Of a stretch of DNA of 64,000 nt, positions 10,281 through 23,093 are shown piece after piece; the stretch's first letter is position 1; every line of letters begins with the position of its first letter. Source of the stretch: Osmia lignaria lignaria. Lineage: Eukaryota; Arthropoda; Insecta; Hymenoptera; Megachilidae. Under the pieces are notes generated by a model. It was not told where the DNA came from. It did not search any database and saw only the letters and a program-made list of their open reading frames with translations. Both the position numbers and the translations under genes were made by a program. Location of the stretch: positions 5,548,001 through 5,612,000 of the forward strand of contig NW_027478165.1 of the NCBI RefSeq assembly GCF_051020975.1, given 5' to 3'.

Positions 10281-12982
10281 TAGAGATACAGAAACACCGT
10301 GGCCCCTTTCTTTGAGATAACTCTGCACTATTGCGAGCTGCAAATGCCACTTCCAGCTTAGCTGTGCAGAAGAAGAACAACAAGAAGAAGAAATATCTCG
10401 AAATATATCCGTTAGGCCCCTTCCCTTGAGATAAATCTGCAAATATCTCGGAAACGAAGCGAGCTATGGCAAAATGTTAAGAGACCTTTTTTGTAGGGAA
10501 TTAAGTTTCCTACTTTTTATGTTCTATGATATTTTTTGATCAGATGCGTAGTTCTCGAGATATATCAAGATATTTAAAAGTTCCGAAGCCGCACCAACAT
10601 AATAGAGATACAGAAACACCGTGGCCCCTTTCTTTGAGATAACTCTGCACTATTGCGAGCTGTAAATGCCACTTCCAGCTTAGCTGTGCAGAAGAAGAAC
10701 AACAAGAAGAAGAAATATCTCGAAATATGTCCGTCAGGCCCCTTCCCTTGAGATATATCTGCAAATATCTCGGAAACGAAGCGAGCTATGGCAAAATGTT
10801 AAGAGACCTTTTTTGTAGAGAATTATGTTTCCTACAATTTATGTTCTATGATATTTTTTGATCAGAAGCGTAGTTTTCGAGATACATCGAGATATTTAAA
10901 AGTTCCGAAGCCGCACCAACATAATAGAGATACAGAAACACCGTGGCCACTTTCTTTGAGATAACTCTGCACTAGCGCGAGCCGCAAATGCCACTTCCAG
11001 CTTAGCTGTGCAGAAGAAGAACAACAAGAAGAAGAAATATCTCGAAATATGTCCGTCAGGCCCCTTCCCTTGAGATAAATCTGCAAATATCTCGGAAACG
11101 AAGCGAGCTATGGCAAAATGTTAAGAGACCTTTTTTGTAGAGAATTAAGTTTCCTACTTTTTATGTTCTATGATATTTTTTGATCAGATGCGTAGTTCTC
11201 GAGATATATCGAGAGATTTAAAAGTTCCGAAGCCGCACCAACATAATAGGGATACAGAAACACCGTGGCCCCTTTCTTTGAGATAACTCTGCACTATTGC
11301 GAGCTGGAAATGCCACTTCCAGTTTAGCTGTGCAGAAGAAGAACAACAAGAAGAAGAAATATCTCGAAATATGTCCGTCAGGCCCCTTCCCTTGAGATAA
11401 ATCTGCAAATATCTCGGAAACGAAGCGAGCTATGGCAAAATGTTAAGAGACCTTGTTTGTAGGGAATTAAGTTTCCTACTTTTTATGTTCTATGATATTT
11501 TTTGATCAGATACGTAGTTCTCGAGATATATCAAGATATTTAAAAGTTCCGAAGCCGCACCAACATAGTAGAGATACAGAAACACCGTGGCCCCTTTCTT
11601 TGAGATAACTCTGCACTATTGCGAGCTGCAAATGCCACTTCCAGCTTAGCTGTGCAGAAGAAGAACAACAAGAAGAAGAAATATCTCGAAATATATCCGT
11701 TAGGCCCCTTCCCTTGAGATAAATCTGCAAATATCTCGGAAACGAAGCGAGCTATGGCAAAATGTTAAGAGACCTTTTTTGTAGGGAATTAAGTTTCCTA
11801 CTTTTTATGTTCTATGATATTTTTTGATCAGATGCGTAGTTCTCGAGATATATCAAGATATTTAAAAGTTCCGAAGCCGCACCAACATAATAGAGATACA
11901 GAAACACCGTGGCCCCTTTCTTTGAGATAACTCTGCACTATTGCGAGCTGTAAATGCCACTTCCAGCTTAGCTGTGCAGAAGAAGAACAACAAGAAGAAG
12001 AAATATCTCGAAATATGTCCGTCAGGCCCCTTCCCTTGAGATATATCTGCAAATATCTCGGAAACGAAGCGAGCTATGGCAAAATGTTAAGAGACCTTTT
12101 TTGTAGAGAATTATGTTTCCTACAATTTATGTTCTATGATATTTTTTGATCAGAAGCGTAGTTTTCGAGATACATCGAGATATTTAAAAGTTCCGAAGCC
12201 GCACCAACATAATAGAGATACAGAAACACCGTGGCCACTTTCTTTGAGATAACTCTGCACTAGCGCGAGCCGCAAATGCCACTTCCAGCTTAGCTGTGCA
12301 GAAGAAGAACAACAAGAAGAAGAAATATCTCGAAATATGTCCGTCAGGCCCCTTCCCTTGAGATAAATCTGCAAATATCTCGGAAACGAAGCGAGCTATG
12401 GCAAAATGTTAAGAGACCTTTTTTGTAGAGAATTAAGTTTCCTACTTTTTATGTTCTATGATATTTTTTGATCAGATGCGTAGTTCTCGAGATATATCGA
12501 GAGATTTAAAAGTTCCGAAGCCGCACCAACATAATAGGGATACAGAAACACCGTGGCCCCTTTCTTTGAGATAACTCTGCACTATTGCGAGCTGGAAATG
12601 CCACTTCCAGTTTAGCTGTGCAGAAGAAGAACAACAAGAAGAAGAAATATCTCGAAATATGTCCGTCAGGCCCCTTCCCTTGAGATAAATCTGCAAATAT
12701 CTCGGAAACGAAGCGAGCTATGGCAAAATGTTAAGAGACCTTGTTTGTAGGGAATTAAGTTTCCTACTTTTTATGTTCTATGATATTTTTTGATCAGATA
12801 CGTAGTTCTCGAGATATATCAAGATATTTAAAAGTTCCGAAGCCGCACCAACATAGTAGAGATACAGAAACACCGTGGCCCCTTTCTTTGAGATAACTCT
12901 GCACTATTGCGAGCTGCAAATGCCACTTCCAGCTTAGCTGTGCAGAAGAAGAACAACAAGAAGAAGAAATATCTCGAAATAT
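10281..12982. repeat. 4-monomer (1288-bp) tandem duplication
   Basis: Positions 10281-11694 (1414 bp) match 11569-12982, and I found no difference on a line-by-line check. Private markers shared by both copies include AATATATCC or GTAGGGAATT, GTGGCCACTT (10947 and 12235), GAGAGATTT (11212 and 12500) and TTGTTTGTAGGG. The match starts after A10280 versus G11568 and ends before A11695 versus G12983. Confidence 0.9.
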
Positions 12983-13014
12983 GTCCGTCAGGCCCCTTCC
13001 CTTGAGATAAATCT

Positions 13015-14400
13015 GCAAATATCTCGGAAACGAAGCGAGCTATGGCAAAATGTTAAGAGACCTTTTTTGTAGAGAATTAAGTTTCCTACTTTTTATGTTC
13101 TATGATATTTTTCGATCAGAGGCGTAGTTCTCGAGATATATCAAGATATTTAAAAGTTCCGAAGCCGCACCAACATAGTAGAGATACAGAAACACCGTGG
13201 CCCCTTTCTTTGAGATAACTCTGCATGATTGCGAGCTGGAAATGCCACTTCCAGTTTAGCTGTGCAGAAGAAGAACAACAAGAAGAAGAAATATCTCGAA
13301 ATATGTCCATCAGGACCCTTCCCTTGAGATAAATCTGCAAATATCTCGGAAACGAAGCGAGCTATGGCAAAATGTTAAGAGACCTTTTTTGTAGAGAATT
13401 ATGTTTCCTACAATTTATGTTCTATGATATTTTTTGATCAGAAGCGTAGTTTTCGAGATATATCGAGATATTTAAAAGTTCCGAAGCCGCACCAACATAA
13501 TAGAGATACAGAAACACCGTGACCCCTTTCTTTGAGATAACTCTGCACTATTGCGAGCTGGAAATGCCACTTCCAGTTTAGCTGTGCAGAAGAAGAACAA
13601 CAAGAAGAAGAAATATCTCGAAATATGTCCGTTAGGCCCCTTCCCTTGAGATAAATCCGCAAATATCTCGGAAACGAAGCGAGCTATGGCAAAATGTTAA
13701 GAGACCTTTTTTGTAGAGAATTAAGTTTCCTACTTTTTATGTTCTATGATATTTTTCGATCAGAGGCGTAGTTCTCGAGATATATCAAGATATTTAAAAG
13801 TTCCGAAGCCGCACCAACATAGTAGAGATACAGAAACACCGTGGCCCCTTTCTTTGAGATAACTCTGCATGATTGCGAGCTGGAAATGCCACTTCCAGTT
13901 TAGCTGTGCAGAAGAAGAACAACAAGAAGAAGAAATATCTCGAAATATGTCCATCAGGACCCTTCCCTTGAGATAAATCTGCAAATATCTCGGAAACGAA
14001 GCGAGCTATGGCAAAATGTTAAGGGACCTTTTTTGTAGAGAATTATGTTTCCTACAATTTATGTTCTATGATATTTTTTGATCAGAAGCGTAGTTTTCGA
14101 GATATATCGAGATATTTAAAAGTTCCGAAGCCGCACCAACATAATAGAGATACAGAAACACCGTGACCCCTTTCTTTGAGATAACTCTGCACTATTGCGA
14201 GCTGGAAATGCCACTTCCAGTTTAGCTGTGCAGAAGAAGAACAACAAGAAGAAGAAATATCTCGAAATATGTCCGTTAGGCCCCTTCCCTTGAGATAAAT
14301 CCGCAAATATCTCGGAAACGAAGCGAGCTATGGCAAAATGTTAAGAGACCTTTTTTGTAGAGAATTAAGTTTCCTACTTTTTATGTTCTATGATATTTTT
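13015..14400. repeat. 2-monomer (644-bp) tandem duplication
   Basis: Positions 13015-13756 match 13659-14400 with one substitution noticed (AAGAGACC versus AAGGGACC at about 14024). Private markers are TTTTTCGATCAGAGGCG, CATAGTAGAG, CTGCATGATTG and TCCATCAGGACCC in the first monomer, and GTGACCCC and AATCCGC in the second. Confidence 0.9.
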
Positions 14401-14942
14401 TGATCAGCTGCGTAGTTCTCGAGATATATCAAGATATTTAAAAGTTCCGAAGCCGCACCAACATAATAGAGATACAGAAACACCGTGGCCCCTTTCTTTG
14501 AGATAACTCTGCACTATTGCGAGCTGCAAATGCCACTTCCAGCTTAGCTGTGCAGAGGAAGAACAACAAGAAGAAGAAATATCTCGAAATATGTCCGTCA
14601 GGCCAGTTCCTTTGAGCTGAATCTGCAAATATCTCGGAAACGAAGCGAGCTATGGCAAAATGTTAAGAGACGTTTTTTGTAGAGAATTATGTTTCCTACA
14701 ATTTATGTTCTATGATATTTTTTGATCAGAAGCGTAGTTTTCGAGATATATCGAGATATTTAAAAGTTCCGAAGACGCACCAACATAATAGAGATACAGA
14801 AACACCGTGGCCCCTTTCTTTGAGATAACTGTGCACTAGTGCGAGCCGCAAATGCCACTTCCAGCTTAGCTGTGCAGAAGAAGAACAACAAGAAGAAGAA
14901 ATATCTCGAAATATGTCCGTCAGGCCCCTTCCCTTGAGATAT
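14401..14942. repeat. Monomers between the 2-mer and 12-mer blocks
   Basis: This covers a monomer with GATCAGCTGCG (a private base at 14409) carrying the GAGGAAG plus GGCCAGTTCC 3' block, and most of a class 2 monomer with GAAGACGCACC. I see no duplicate of this exact stretch nearby. Confidence 0.7.
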
Positions 14943-17900
14943 ATGTGCAAATATCTCGGAAACGAAGCGAGCTATGGCAAAATGTTAAGAGACCTTTTTT
15001 GTAGAGAATTAAGTTTCCTACTTTCTATGTTCTATGATATTTTTTGATCAGATGCGTAGTTCTCGAGATATATCAAGATATTTAAAAGTTCCGAAGCCGC
15101 ACCAACATAATAGAGATACAGAAACACCGTGGCCCCTTTCTTTGGGATAACTCTGCACTATTGCGAGCTGCAAATGCCACTTCCAGCTTAGCTGTGCAGA
15201 AGAAGAACAACAAGAAGAAGAAATATCTCGAAATATGTCCGTCAGGCCACTTCCCTTGAGATAAATCTGCAAATATCTCGGAAACGAAGCGAGCTATGGC
15301 AAAATGTTAAGAGACCTGTTTTGTAGAGAATTATGTTTCCTACTTTTCATGTTCGATGATATTTTTTGATCAGAAGCGTAGTTTTCGAGATATATCGAGA
15401 TATTTAAAAGTTCCGAAGCCGCACCAACATAATAGAGATACAGAAACACCGTGGCCCCTTTCTTTGAGATAACTCTGCACTATTGCGAGCTGCAAATGCC
15501 ACTTCGAACTTAGCTGTGCAGAAGAAGAACAACAAGAAGAAGAAATATCTCGAAATATGTCCGTCAGACCCCTTCCCTTGAGATGAATCTGCAAATATCT
15601 CGGAAACGAAGCGAGCTATGGCAAAATGTTAAGAGACCTTTTTTGTAGAGAATTATGTTTCCTACAATTTACGTTCTATGATATTTTTTGATCAGAAGCG
15701 TAGTTCTCGAGATATATCAAGATATTTAAAAGTTCCGAAGACGCACCAACATAATAGAGATACAGAAACACCGTGGCCCCTTTCTTTGAAATAACTCTGC
15801 ACTATTGCGAGCTGTAAATGCCACTTCCAGCTTAGCTGTGCAGAAGAAGAACAACAAGAAGAAGACATATCTCGAAATATGTCCGTCAGGCCCCTTCCCT
15901 TGAGATATATCTGCAAATATCTCGGAAACGAAGCGAGCTATGGCAAAATGTTAAGAGACCTTTTTTGTAGAGAATTATGTTTCCTACAATTTATGTTCCA
16001 TGATATTTTTTGATCAGAAGCGTAGTTTTCGAGATATATCGAGATATTTAAAAGTTCCAAAGCCGCACCAACATAATAGAGATACAGAAACACCGTGGCC
16101 CCTTTCTTTGAGATAACTCTGCACTAGTGCGAGCCGCCAATGCCACTTCCAGCTTAGCTGTGCCGAAGAAGAACAACAAGAAGAAGAAATATCTCGAAAT
16201 ATATCCGTCAGGCCCCTTCCCTTGAGATAAATCTGCAAATATCTCGGAAACGAAGCGTGCTATGGTAAAATGTGAAGAGACCTTTTTTGTAGAGAATTAA
16301 GTTTCCTACTTTTTATGTTCTATGATATTTTTTGATCAGATGCGTAGTTCTCGAGATATATCAAGATATTTAAAAGTTCCGAAGCCGCACCAACATAATA
16401 GAGATACAGAAACACCGTGGCCCCTTTCTTACAGATAACTCTGCACTATTGCGAGCTGCAAATGCCACTTCCAGCTTAGCTGTGCAGAGGAAGAACAACA
16501 AGAAGAAGAAATATCTCGAAATATGTCCGTCAGGCCAGTTCCTTTGAGCTGAATCTGCAAATATCTCGGAAACGAAGCGAGCTATGGCAAAATGTTATGA
16601 GACGTTTTTTGTAGAGAATTATGTTTCCTACAATTTATGTTTTATGATATTTTTTGATCAGAAGCGTAGTTTTCGAGATATATCGAGATATTTAAAAGTT
16701 CCGAAGCCGCACCAACATAATAGGGATACAGAAACACCGTGGCCCTTTTCTTTGAGATAACTCTGCACTAGTGCGAGCCGCAAATGCCACTTCCAGCTTA
16801 GCTGTGCAGAAGAAGAACAACAAGAAGAAGAAATATCTCGAAATATGTCCGTCAGGCCCCTTCCCTTGAGATATATGTGCAAATATCTCGGAAACGAAGC
16901 GAGCTATGGCAAAATGTTTAGAGACCGCTTTTGTAGAGAATTAAGTTTCCTACTTTTTATGTTCTATGATATTTTTCGATCAGAGGCGTAGTTCTCGAGA
17001 TATATCAAGATATTTAAAAGTTCCGAAGCCGCACCAACATAATAGAGATACAGAAACACCGTGGCCCCTTTCTTTGAGATAACTCTGCACGATTGCGAGC
17101 TGGAAATGCCACTTCCAGTTTAGCTGTGCAGAAGAAGAACAACAAGAAGAAGAAATATCTCGAAATATGTCCATCAGGACCCTTCCCTTGAGGTAAATCT
17201 GCAAATATCTCGGAAACGAAGCGAGCTATGGCAAAATGTTAAGAGACCTTTTTTGTAGAGAATTAAGTTTCCTACTTTTTATATTGTATGATATTTTTTG
17301 ATCAGATGCGTAGTTCTCGCGATATATCAAGATATTTAAAAGTTCCGAAGCCGCACCAACATAATAGAGATACAGAAACACCGTGGCCCCTTTCTTTGAG
17401 ATAACTCTGCACTAGTGCGAGCCGCCAATGCCACTTCCAGCTTAGCTGTGCCGAAGAAGAACAACAAGAAGAAGAAATATCTCGAAATATGTCCGTCAGG
17501 CCCCTTCCCTTGAGATAAATCTGCAAATATCTCGGAAACGAAGCGTGCTATGGTAAAATGTGAAGAGACCTTTTTTGTAGAGAATTAAGTTTCCTACTTT
17601 TTATGTTCTATGATATTTTTTGATCAGATGCGTAGTTCTCGAGATATATCAAGATATTTAAAAGTTCCGAAGCCGCACCAACATAATAGAGATACAGAAA
17701 CACCGTGGCCCCTTTCTTACAGATAACTCTGCACTATTGCGAGCTGCAAATGCCACTTCCAGCTTAGCTGTGCAGAGGAAGAACAACAAGAAGAAGAAAT
17801 ATCTCGAAATATGTCCGTCAGGCCAGTTCCTTTGAGCTGAATCTGCAAATATCTCGGAAACGAAGCGAGCTATGGCAAAATGTTATGAGACGTTTTTTGT

Positions 17901-20737
17901 AGAGAATTATGTTTCCTACAATTTATGTTTTATGATATTTTTTGATCAGAAGCGTAGTTTTCGAGATATATCGAGATATTTAAAAGTTCCGAAGCCGCAC
18001 CAACATAATAGGGATACAGAAACACCGTGGCCCTTTTCTTTGAGATAACTCTGCACTAGTGCGAGCCGCAAATGCCACTTCCAGCTTAGCTGTGCAGAAG
18101 AAGAACAACAAGAAGAAGAAATATCTCGAAATATGTCCGTCAGGCCCCTTCCCTTGAGATATATGTGCAAATATCTCGGAAACGAAGCGAGCTATGGCAA
18201 AATGTTTAGAGACCGCTTTTGTAGAGAATTAAGTTTCCTACTTTTTATGTTCTATGATATTTTTCGATCAGAGGCGTAGTTCTCGAGATATATCAAGATA
18301 TTTAAAAGTTCCGAAGCCGCACCAACATAATAGAGATACAGAAACACCGTGGCCCCTTTCTTTGAGATAACTCTGCACGATTGCGAGCTGGAAATGCCAC
18401 TTCCAGTTTAGCTGTGCAGAAGAAGAACAACAAGAAGAAGAAATATCTCGAAATATGTCCATCAGGACCCTTCCCTTGAGGTAAATCTGCAAATATCTCG
18501 GAAACGAAGCGAGCTATGGCAAAATGTTAAGAGACCTTTTTTGTAGAGAATTAAGTTTCCTACTTTTTATATTGTATGATATTTTTTGATCAGATGCGTA
18601 GTTCTCGCGATATATCAAGATATTTAAAAGTTCCGAAGCCGCACCAACATAATAGAGATACAGAAACACCGTGGCCCCTTTCTTTGAGATAACTCTGCAC
18701 TATTGCGAGCTGCAAATGCCACTTCCAGCTTAGCTGTGCAGAAGAAGAACAACAAGAAGAAGAAATATCTCGAAATATGTCCGTCAGGCCCCTTCCCTTG
18801 AGATAAATGTGCAAATATCTCGGAAACGAAGCGAGCTATGGCAAAATGTTAAGAGACCTTTTTTGTAGAGAATTAAGTTTCCTACTTTCTATGTTCTATG
18901 ATATTTTTTGATCAGATGCGTAGTTCTCGAGATATATCAAGATATTTAAAAGTTCCGAAGCCGCACGAACATAATAGAGATACAGAAACACCGTGGCCCC
19001 TTTCTTTGGGATAACTCTGCACTATTGCGAGCTGCAAATGCCACTTCCAGCTTAGCTGTGCAGAAGAAGAACAACAAGAAGAAGAAATATCTCGAAATAT
19101 GTCCGTCAGGCCACTTCCCTTGAGATAAATCTGCAAATATCTCGGAAACGAAGCGAGCTATGGCAAAATGTTAAGAGACCTGTTTTGTAGAGAATTATGT
19201 TTCCTACTTTTCATGTTCGATGATATTTTTTGATCAGAAGCGTAGTTTTCGAGATATATCGAGATATTTAAAAGTTCCGAAGCCGCACCAACATAATAGA
19301 GATACAGAAACACCGTGGCCCCTTTCTTTGAGATAACTCTGCACTATTGCGAGCTGCAAATGCCACTTCGAACTTAGCTGTGCAGAAGAAGAACAACAAG
19401 AAGAAGAAATATCTCGAAATATGTCCGTCAGACCCCTTCCCTTGAGATGAATCTGCAAATATCTCGGAAACGAAGCGAGCTATGGCAAAATGTTAAGAGA
19501 CCTTTTTTGTAGAGAATTATGTTTCCTACAATTTACGTTCTATGATATTTTTTGATCAGAAGCGTAGTTCTCGAGATATATCAAGATATTTAAAAGTTCC
19601 GAAGACGCACCAACATAATAGAGATACAGAAACACCGTGGCCCCTTTCTTTGAAATAACTCTGCACTATTGCGAGCTGTAAATGCCACTTCCAGCTTAGC
19701 TGTGCAGAAGAAGAACAACAAGAAGAAGACATATCTCGAAATATGTCCGTCAGGCCCCTTCCCTTGAGATATATCTGCAAATATCTCGGAAACGAAGCGA
19801 GCTATGGCAAAATGTTAAGAGACCTTTTTTGTAGAGAATTATGTTTCCTACAATTTATGTTCTATGATATTTTTTGATCAGAAGCGTAGTTTTCGAGATA
19901 TATCGAGATATTTAAAAGTTCCAAAGCCGCACCAACATAATAGAGATACAGAAACACCGTGGCCCCTTTCTTTGAGATAACTCTGCACTAGTGCGAGCCG
20001 CCAATGCCACTTCCAGCTTAGCTGTGCCGAAGAAGAACAACAAGAAGAAGAAATATCTCGAAATATGTCCGTCAGGCCCCTTCCCTTGAGATAAATCTGC
20101 AAATATCTCGGAAACGAAGCGTGCTATGGTAAAATGTGAAGAGACCTTTTTTGTAGAGAATTAAGTTTCCTACTTTTTATGTTCTATGATATTTTTTGAT
20201 CAGATGCGTAGTTCTCGAGATATATCAAGATATTTAAAAGTTCCGAAGCCGCACCAACATAATAGAGATACAGAAACACCGTGGCCCCTTTCTTACAGAT
20301 AACTCTGCACTATTGCGAGCTGCAAATGCCACTTCCAGCTTAGCTGTGCAGAGGAAGAACAACAAGAAGAAGAAATATCTCGAAATATGTCCGTCAGGCC
20401 AGTTCCTTTGAGCTGAATCTGCAAATATCTCGGAAACGAAGCGAGCTATGGCAAAATGTTATGAGACGTTTTTTGTAGAGAATTATGTTTCCTACAATTT
20501 ATGTTTTATGATATTTTTTGATCAGAAGCGTAGTTTTCGAGATATATCGAGATATTTAAAAGTTCCGAAGCCGCACCAACATAATAGGGATACAGAAACA
20601 CCGTGGCCCTTTTCTTTGAGATAACTCTGCACTAGTGCGAGCCGCAAATGCCACTTCCAGCTTAGCTGTGCAGAAGAAGAACAACAAGAAGAAGAAATAT
20701 CTCGAAATATGTCCGTCAGGCCCCTTCCCTTGAGATA
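14943..20737. repeat. 12-monomer (3864-bp) offset duplication
   Basis: Positions 14943-16873 match 18807-20737 with a few substitutions (for example CACGAAC at 18964, TTCCATG versus TTCTATG near 15998, ATATATCC versus ATATGTCC near 16201). Shared private markers include TTTGGGATAAC, ACTTCGAACTTAG, TTTGAAATAAC, GAAGACATATC and CGCCAATGCC with TGCCGAAG. The left-hand junction at about 18703-18806 is a hybrid of two monomer types. Confidence 0.85.
16060..18702. repeat. 4-monomer (1288-bp) duplication nested in the 12-mer
   Basis: Positions 16060-17414 match 17348-18702 with one difference noticed (about 16202). The unit contains the CGCCAATGCC monomer, a monomer with TTTCTTACAGATAAC, a GTGGCCCTTTTC monomer and a GATCAGAGGCG/TCCATCAGGACCC monomer. 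This duplication is what makes the surrounding offset 12 monomers rather than 8. Confidence 0.87.
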
Positions 20738-21149
20738 AATCTGCAAATATCTCGGAAACGAAGCGAGCTATGGCAAAATGTTAGGAGACCTTTTTTGTAG
20801 AGAATTACGTTTCCTACTTTTTATGTTCTATGATATTTTTTGATCAGATGCGTAGTTCTCGAGATATATCAAGATATTTAAAAGTTCCGAAGCCGCACCA
20901 ACATAATAGAGATACAGAAACACCGTGGCCCCTTTCTTTGAGATAACTCTGCACTATTGCGAGCTGTAAATGCCACTTCCAGCTTAGCTGTGCAGAAGAA
21001 GAACAACAAGAAGAAGAAATATCTCGAAATATGTCCGTCAGGCCCCTTCCCTTGAGATATATCTGCAAATATCTCGGAAACGAAGCGAGCTATGGCAAAA
21101 TGTTAAGAGACCTTTTTTGTAGAGAATTATGTTTCGTACAATTTATGTT

Positions 21150-21485
21150 CTATGATATTTTTTGGTGAGAAGCGTAGTTTTCGAGATATATCGAGATATT
21201 TAAAAGTTCCAAAGCCGCACCAACATAATAGAGGTACAGAAACACCGTGGCCCCTTTCTTTGAGATAACTCTGCACTATTGCGAGCTGCAAATGCCACTT
21301 CCAGCTTAGCTGTGCAGAGAAAGAACAACAAGAAGAAGAAATATCTCGAAATATGTCCGTCAGGCCAGTTCCTTTGAGCTGAATCTGCAAATATCTCGGA
21401 AACGAAGCGAGCTATAGCAAAATATTAAGAGACGTTTTTTGTAGAGAATTATGTTTCCTACAATTTATGTTCTATGATATTTTTT
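21150..21485. repeat. Monomer with degraded GATCAG junction
   Basis: The junction reads GGTGAGAAG near 21164 instead of GATCAGAAG, so the TGATCA palindrome is lost. The same monomer has other private changes: AGAGGTACAG, GCAGAGAAAG and, in its tail, AGCTATAGC and AATATTAAG. It looks like an older or less homogenised copy. Confidence 0.75.
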
Positions 21486-22773
21486 GATCAGAAGCGTAGT
21501 TTTCGAGATATATCGAGATATTTAAAAGTTCCGAAGCCGCACCAACATAATAGGGATACAGAAACACCGTGGCCCCTTTCTTTGAGATAACTCTGCAGTA
21601 TTGCGAGCTGTAAATGCCACTTCCAGCTTAGCTGTGCAGAAGAAGAGCAACAAGAAGAAGAAATATCTCGAAATATGTCCGTCAGGCCCCTTCCCTTGAG
21701 ATAAATCTGCAAATATCTCGGAAACGAAGAGAGCTATGGCAAAATGTTAAGAGACCTTTTGTGTAGAGAATTAAGTTTCCTACTTTTTATGTTCTATGAT
21801 ATTTTTTGATCAGATGCGTAGTTCTCGAGATATATCAAGATATTTAAAAGTTCCGAAGCTGCACCAACATAATAGAGATACAGAAACACCGTGGCCCCTT
21901 TCTTTGAGATAACTCTGCACTATTGCGCGCTGTAAATGCCACTTCCAGCTTAGCTGTGCAGAAGAAGAACAACAAGAAGAAGAAATATCCCGAAATATGT
22001 CCGTCAGGCCCCTTCCCTTGAGATATATCTGCAAATATCTCGGAAACGAAGCGAGCTATGACAAAATGTTGAGAGACCTTTTTTGTAGAGAATTATGTTT
22101 CCTACAATTTATGTTCTATGATATTTTTTGATCAGAAGCGTAGTTTTCGAGATATATCGAGATATTTAAAAGTTCCGAAGGCGCACCAACATAATAGAGA
22201 TACAGAAACACCGTGGCCCCTTTCTTTGAGATAACTCTGCACTAGTGCGAGCCGCAAATGCCACTTCCAGCTTAGCTGTGCAGAAGAAGAACAACAAGAA
22301 GAAGAAATATCTCGAAATATGTCCGTCAGGCCCCTTCCCTTGAGATAAATCTGCAAATATCTCGGAAACGAAGCGAGCTATGGCAAAATGTTAAGAGACC
22401 TTTTTTGTAGAGAATTAAGTTTCCTACTTTTTATGTTCTATGATATTTTTTGATCAGATGCGTAGTTCTCGAGATATATCAAGATATTTAAAAGTTCCGA
22501 AGCCGCACCAACATAATAGAGATACAGAAACACCGTGGCCCCTTTCTTTGAGATAACTCTGCACTATTGCGAGCTGCAAATGCCACTTCCAGCTTAGCTG
22601 TGCAGAAGAAGAACAACAAGAAGAAGAAATATCTCGAAATATGTCCGTCAGGCCCCTTCCCTTGAGATAAATCTGCAAATATCTCGGAAACGAAGAGAGC
22701 TATGGCAAAATGTTAGGAGACCTTTTTTGTAGAGAATTAAGTTTCCTACTTTTTATGTTCTATGATATTTTTT

Positions 22774-23093
22774 GATTAGATGCGTAGTTCTCGAGATATA
22801 TCAAGATATTTAAAAGTTCCGAAGCCGCACCAACATAATAGAGATACAGAAACACCGTGGCCCCTTTCTTTCAGATAACTATGCACTATTGCGAGCTGCA
22901 AATGCCACTTCCAGCTTAGCTGTGCAGAAGAACAACAAGAAGAAGAAATATCTCGAAATATGTCCGTCAGGCCCCTTCCCTTGAGATAAATCTGCAAAAT
23001 ATCTCGGAAACGAAGAGAGCTATGGCAAAATGTTAAGAGACCTTTTTTGTAGAGAATTAAGTTTCCTACAATTTATGTTGTATGATACTTTTT
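22774..23093. repeat. 320-bp monomer with two indels
   Basis: One GAA triplet is missing in the purine tract (GCAGAAGAACAAC near 22924-22936) and one A is added in TCTGCAAAATATC near 22991-23000, for a net change of -2. Its junction reads GATTAG. This is the only monomer in the window shorter than 322 bp. Confidence 0.9.

Noticed and set aside
16614..16645. Yeast-like ARS consensus (ATTTATGTTTT) and 10-of-11 versions in most monomers
   Set aside because: An 11-bp AT-rich motif is expected often in a 39% GC repeat, and nothing indicates a budding yeast. It does not support calling an origin.
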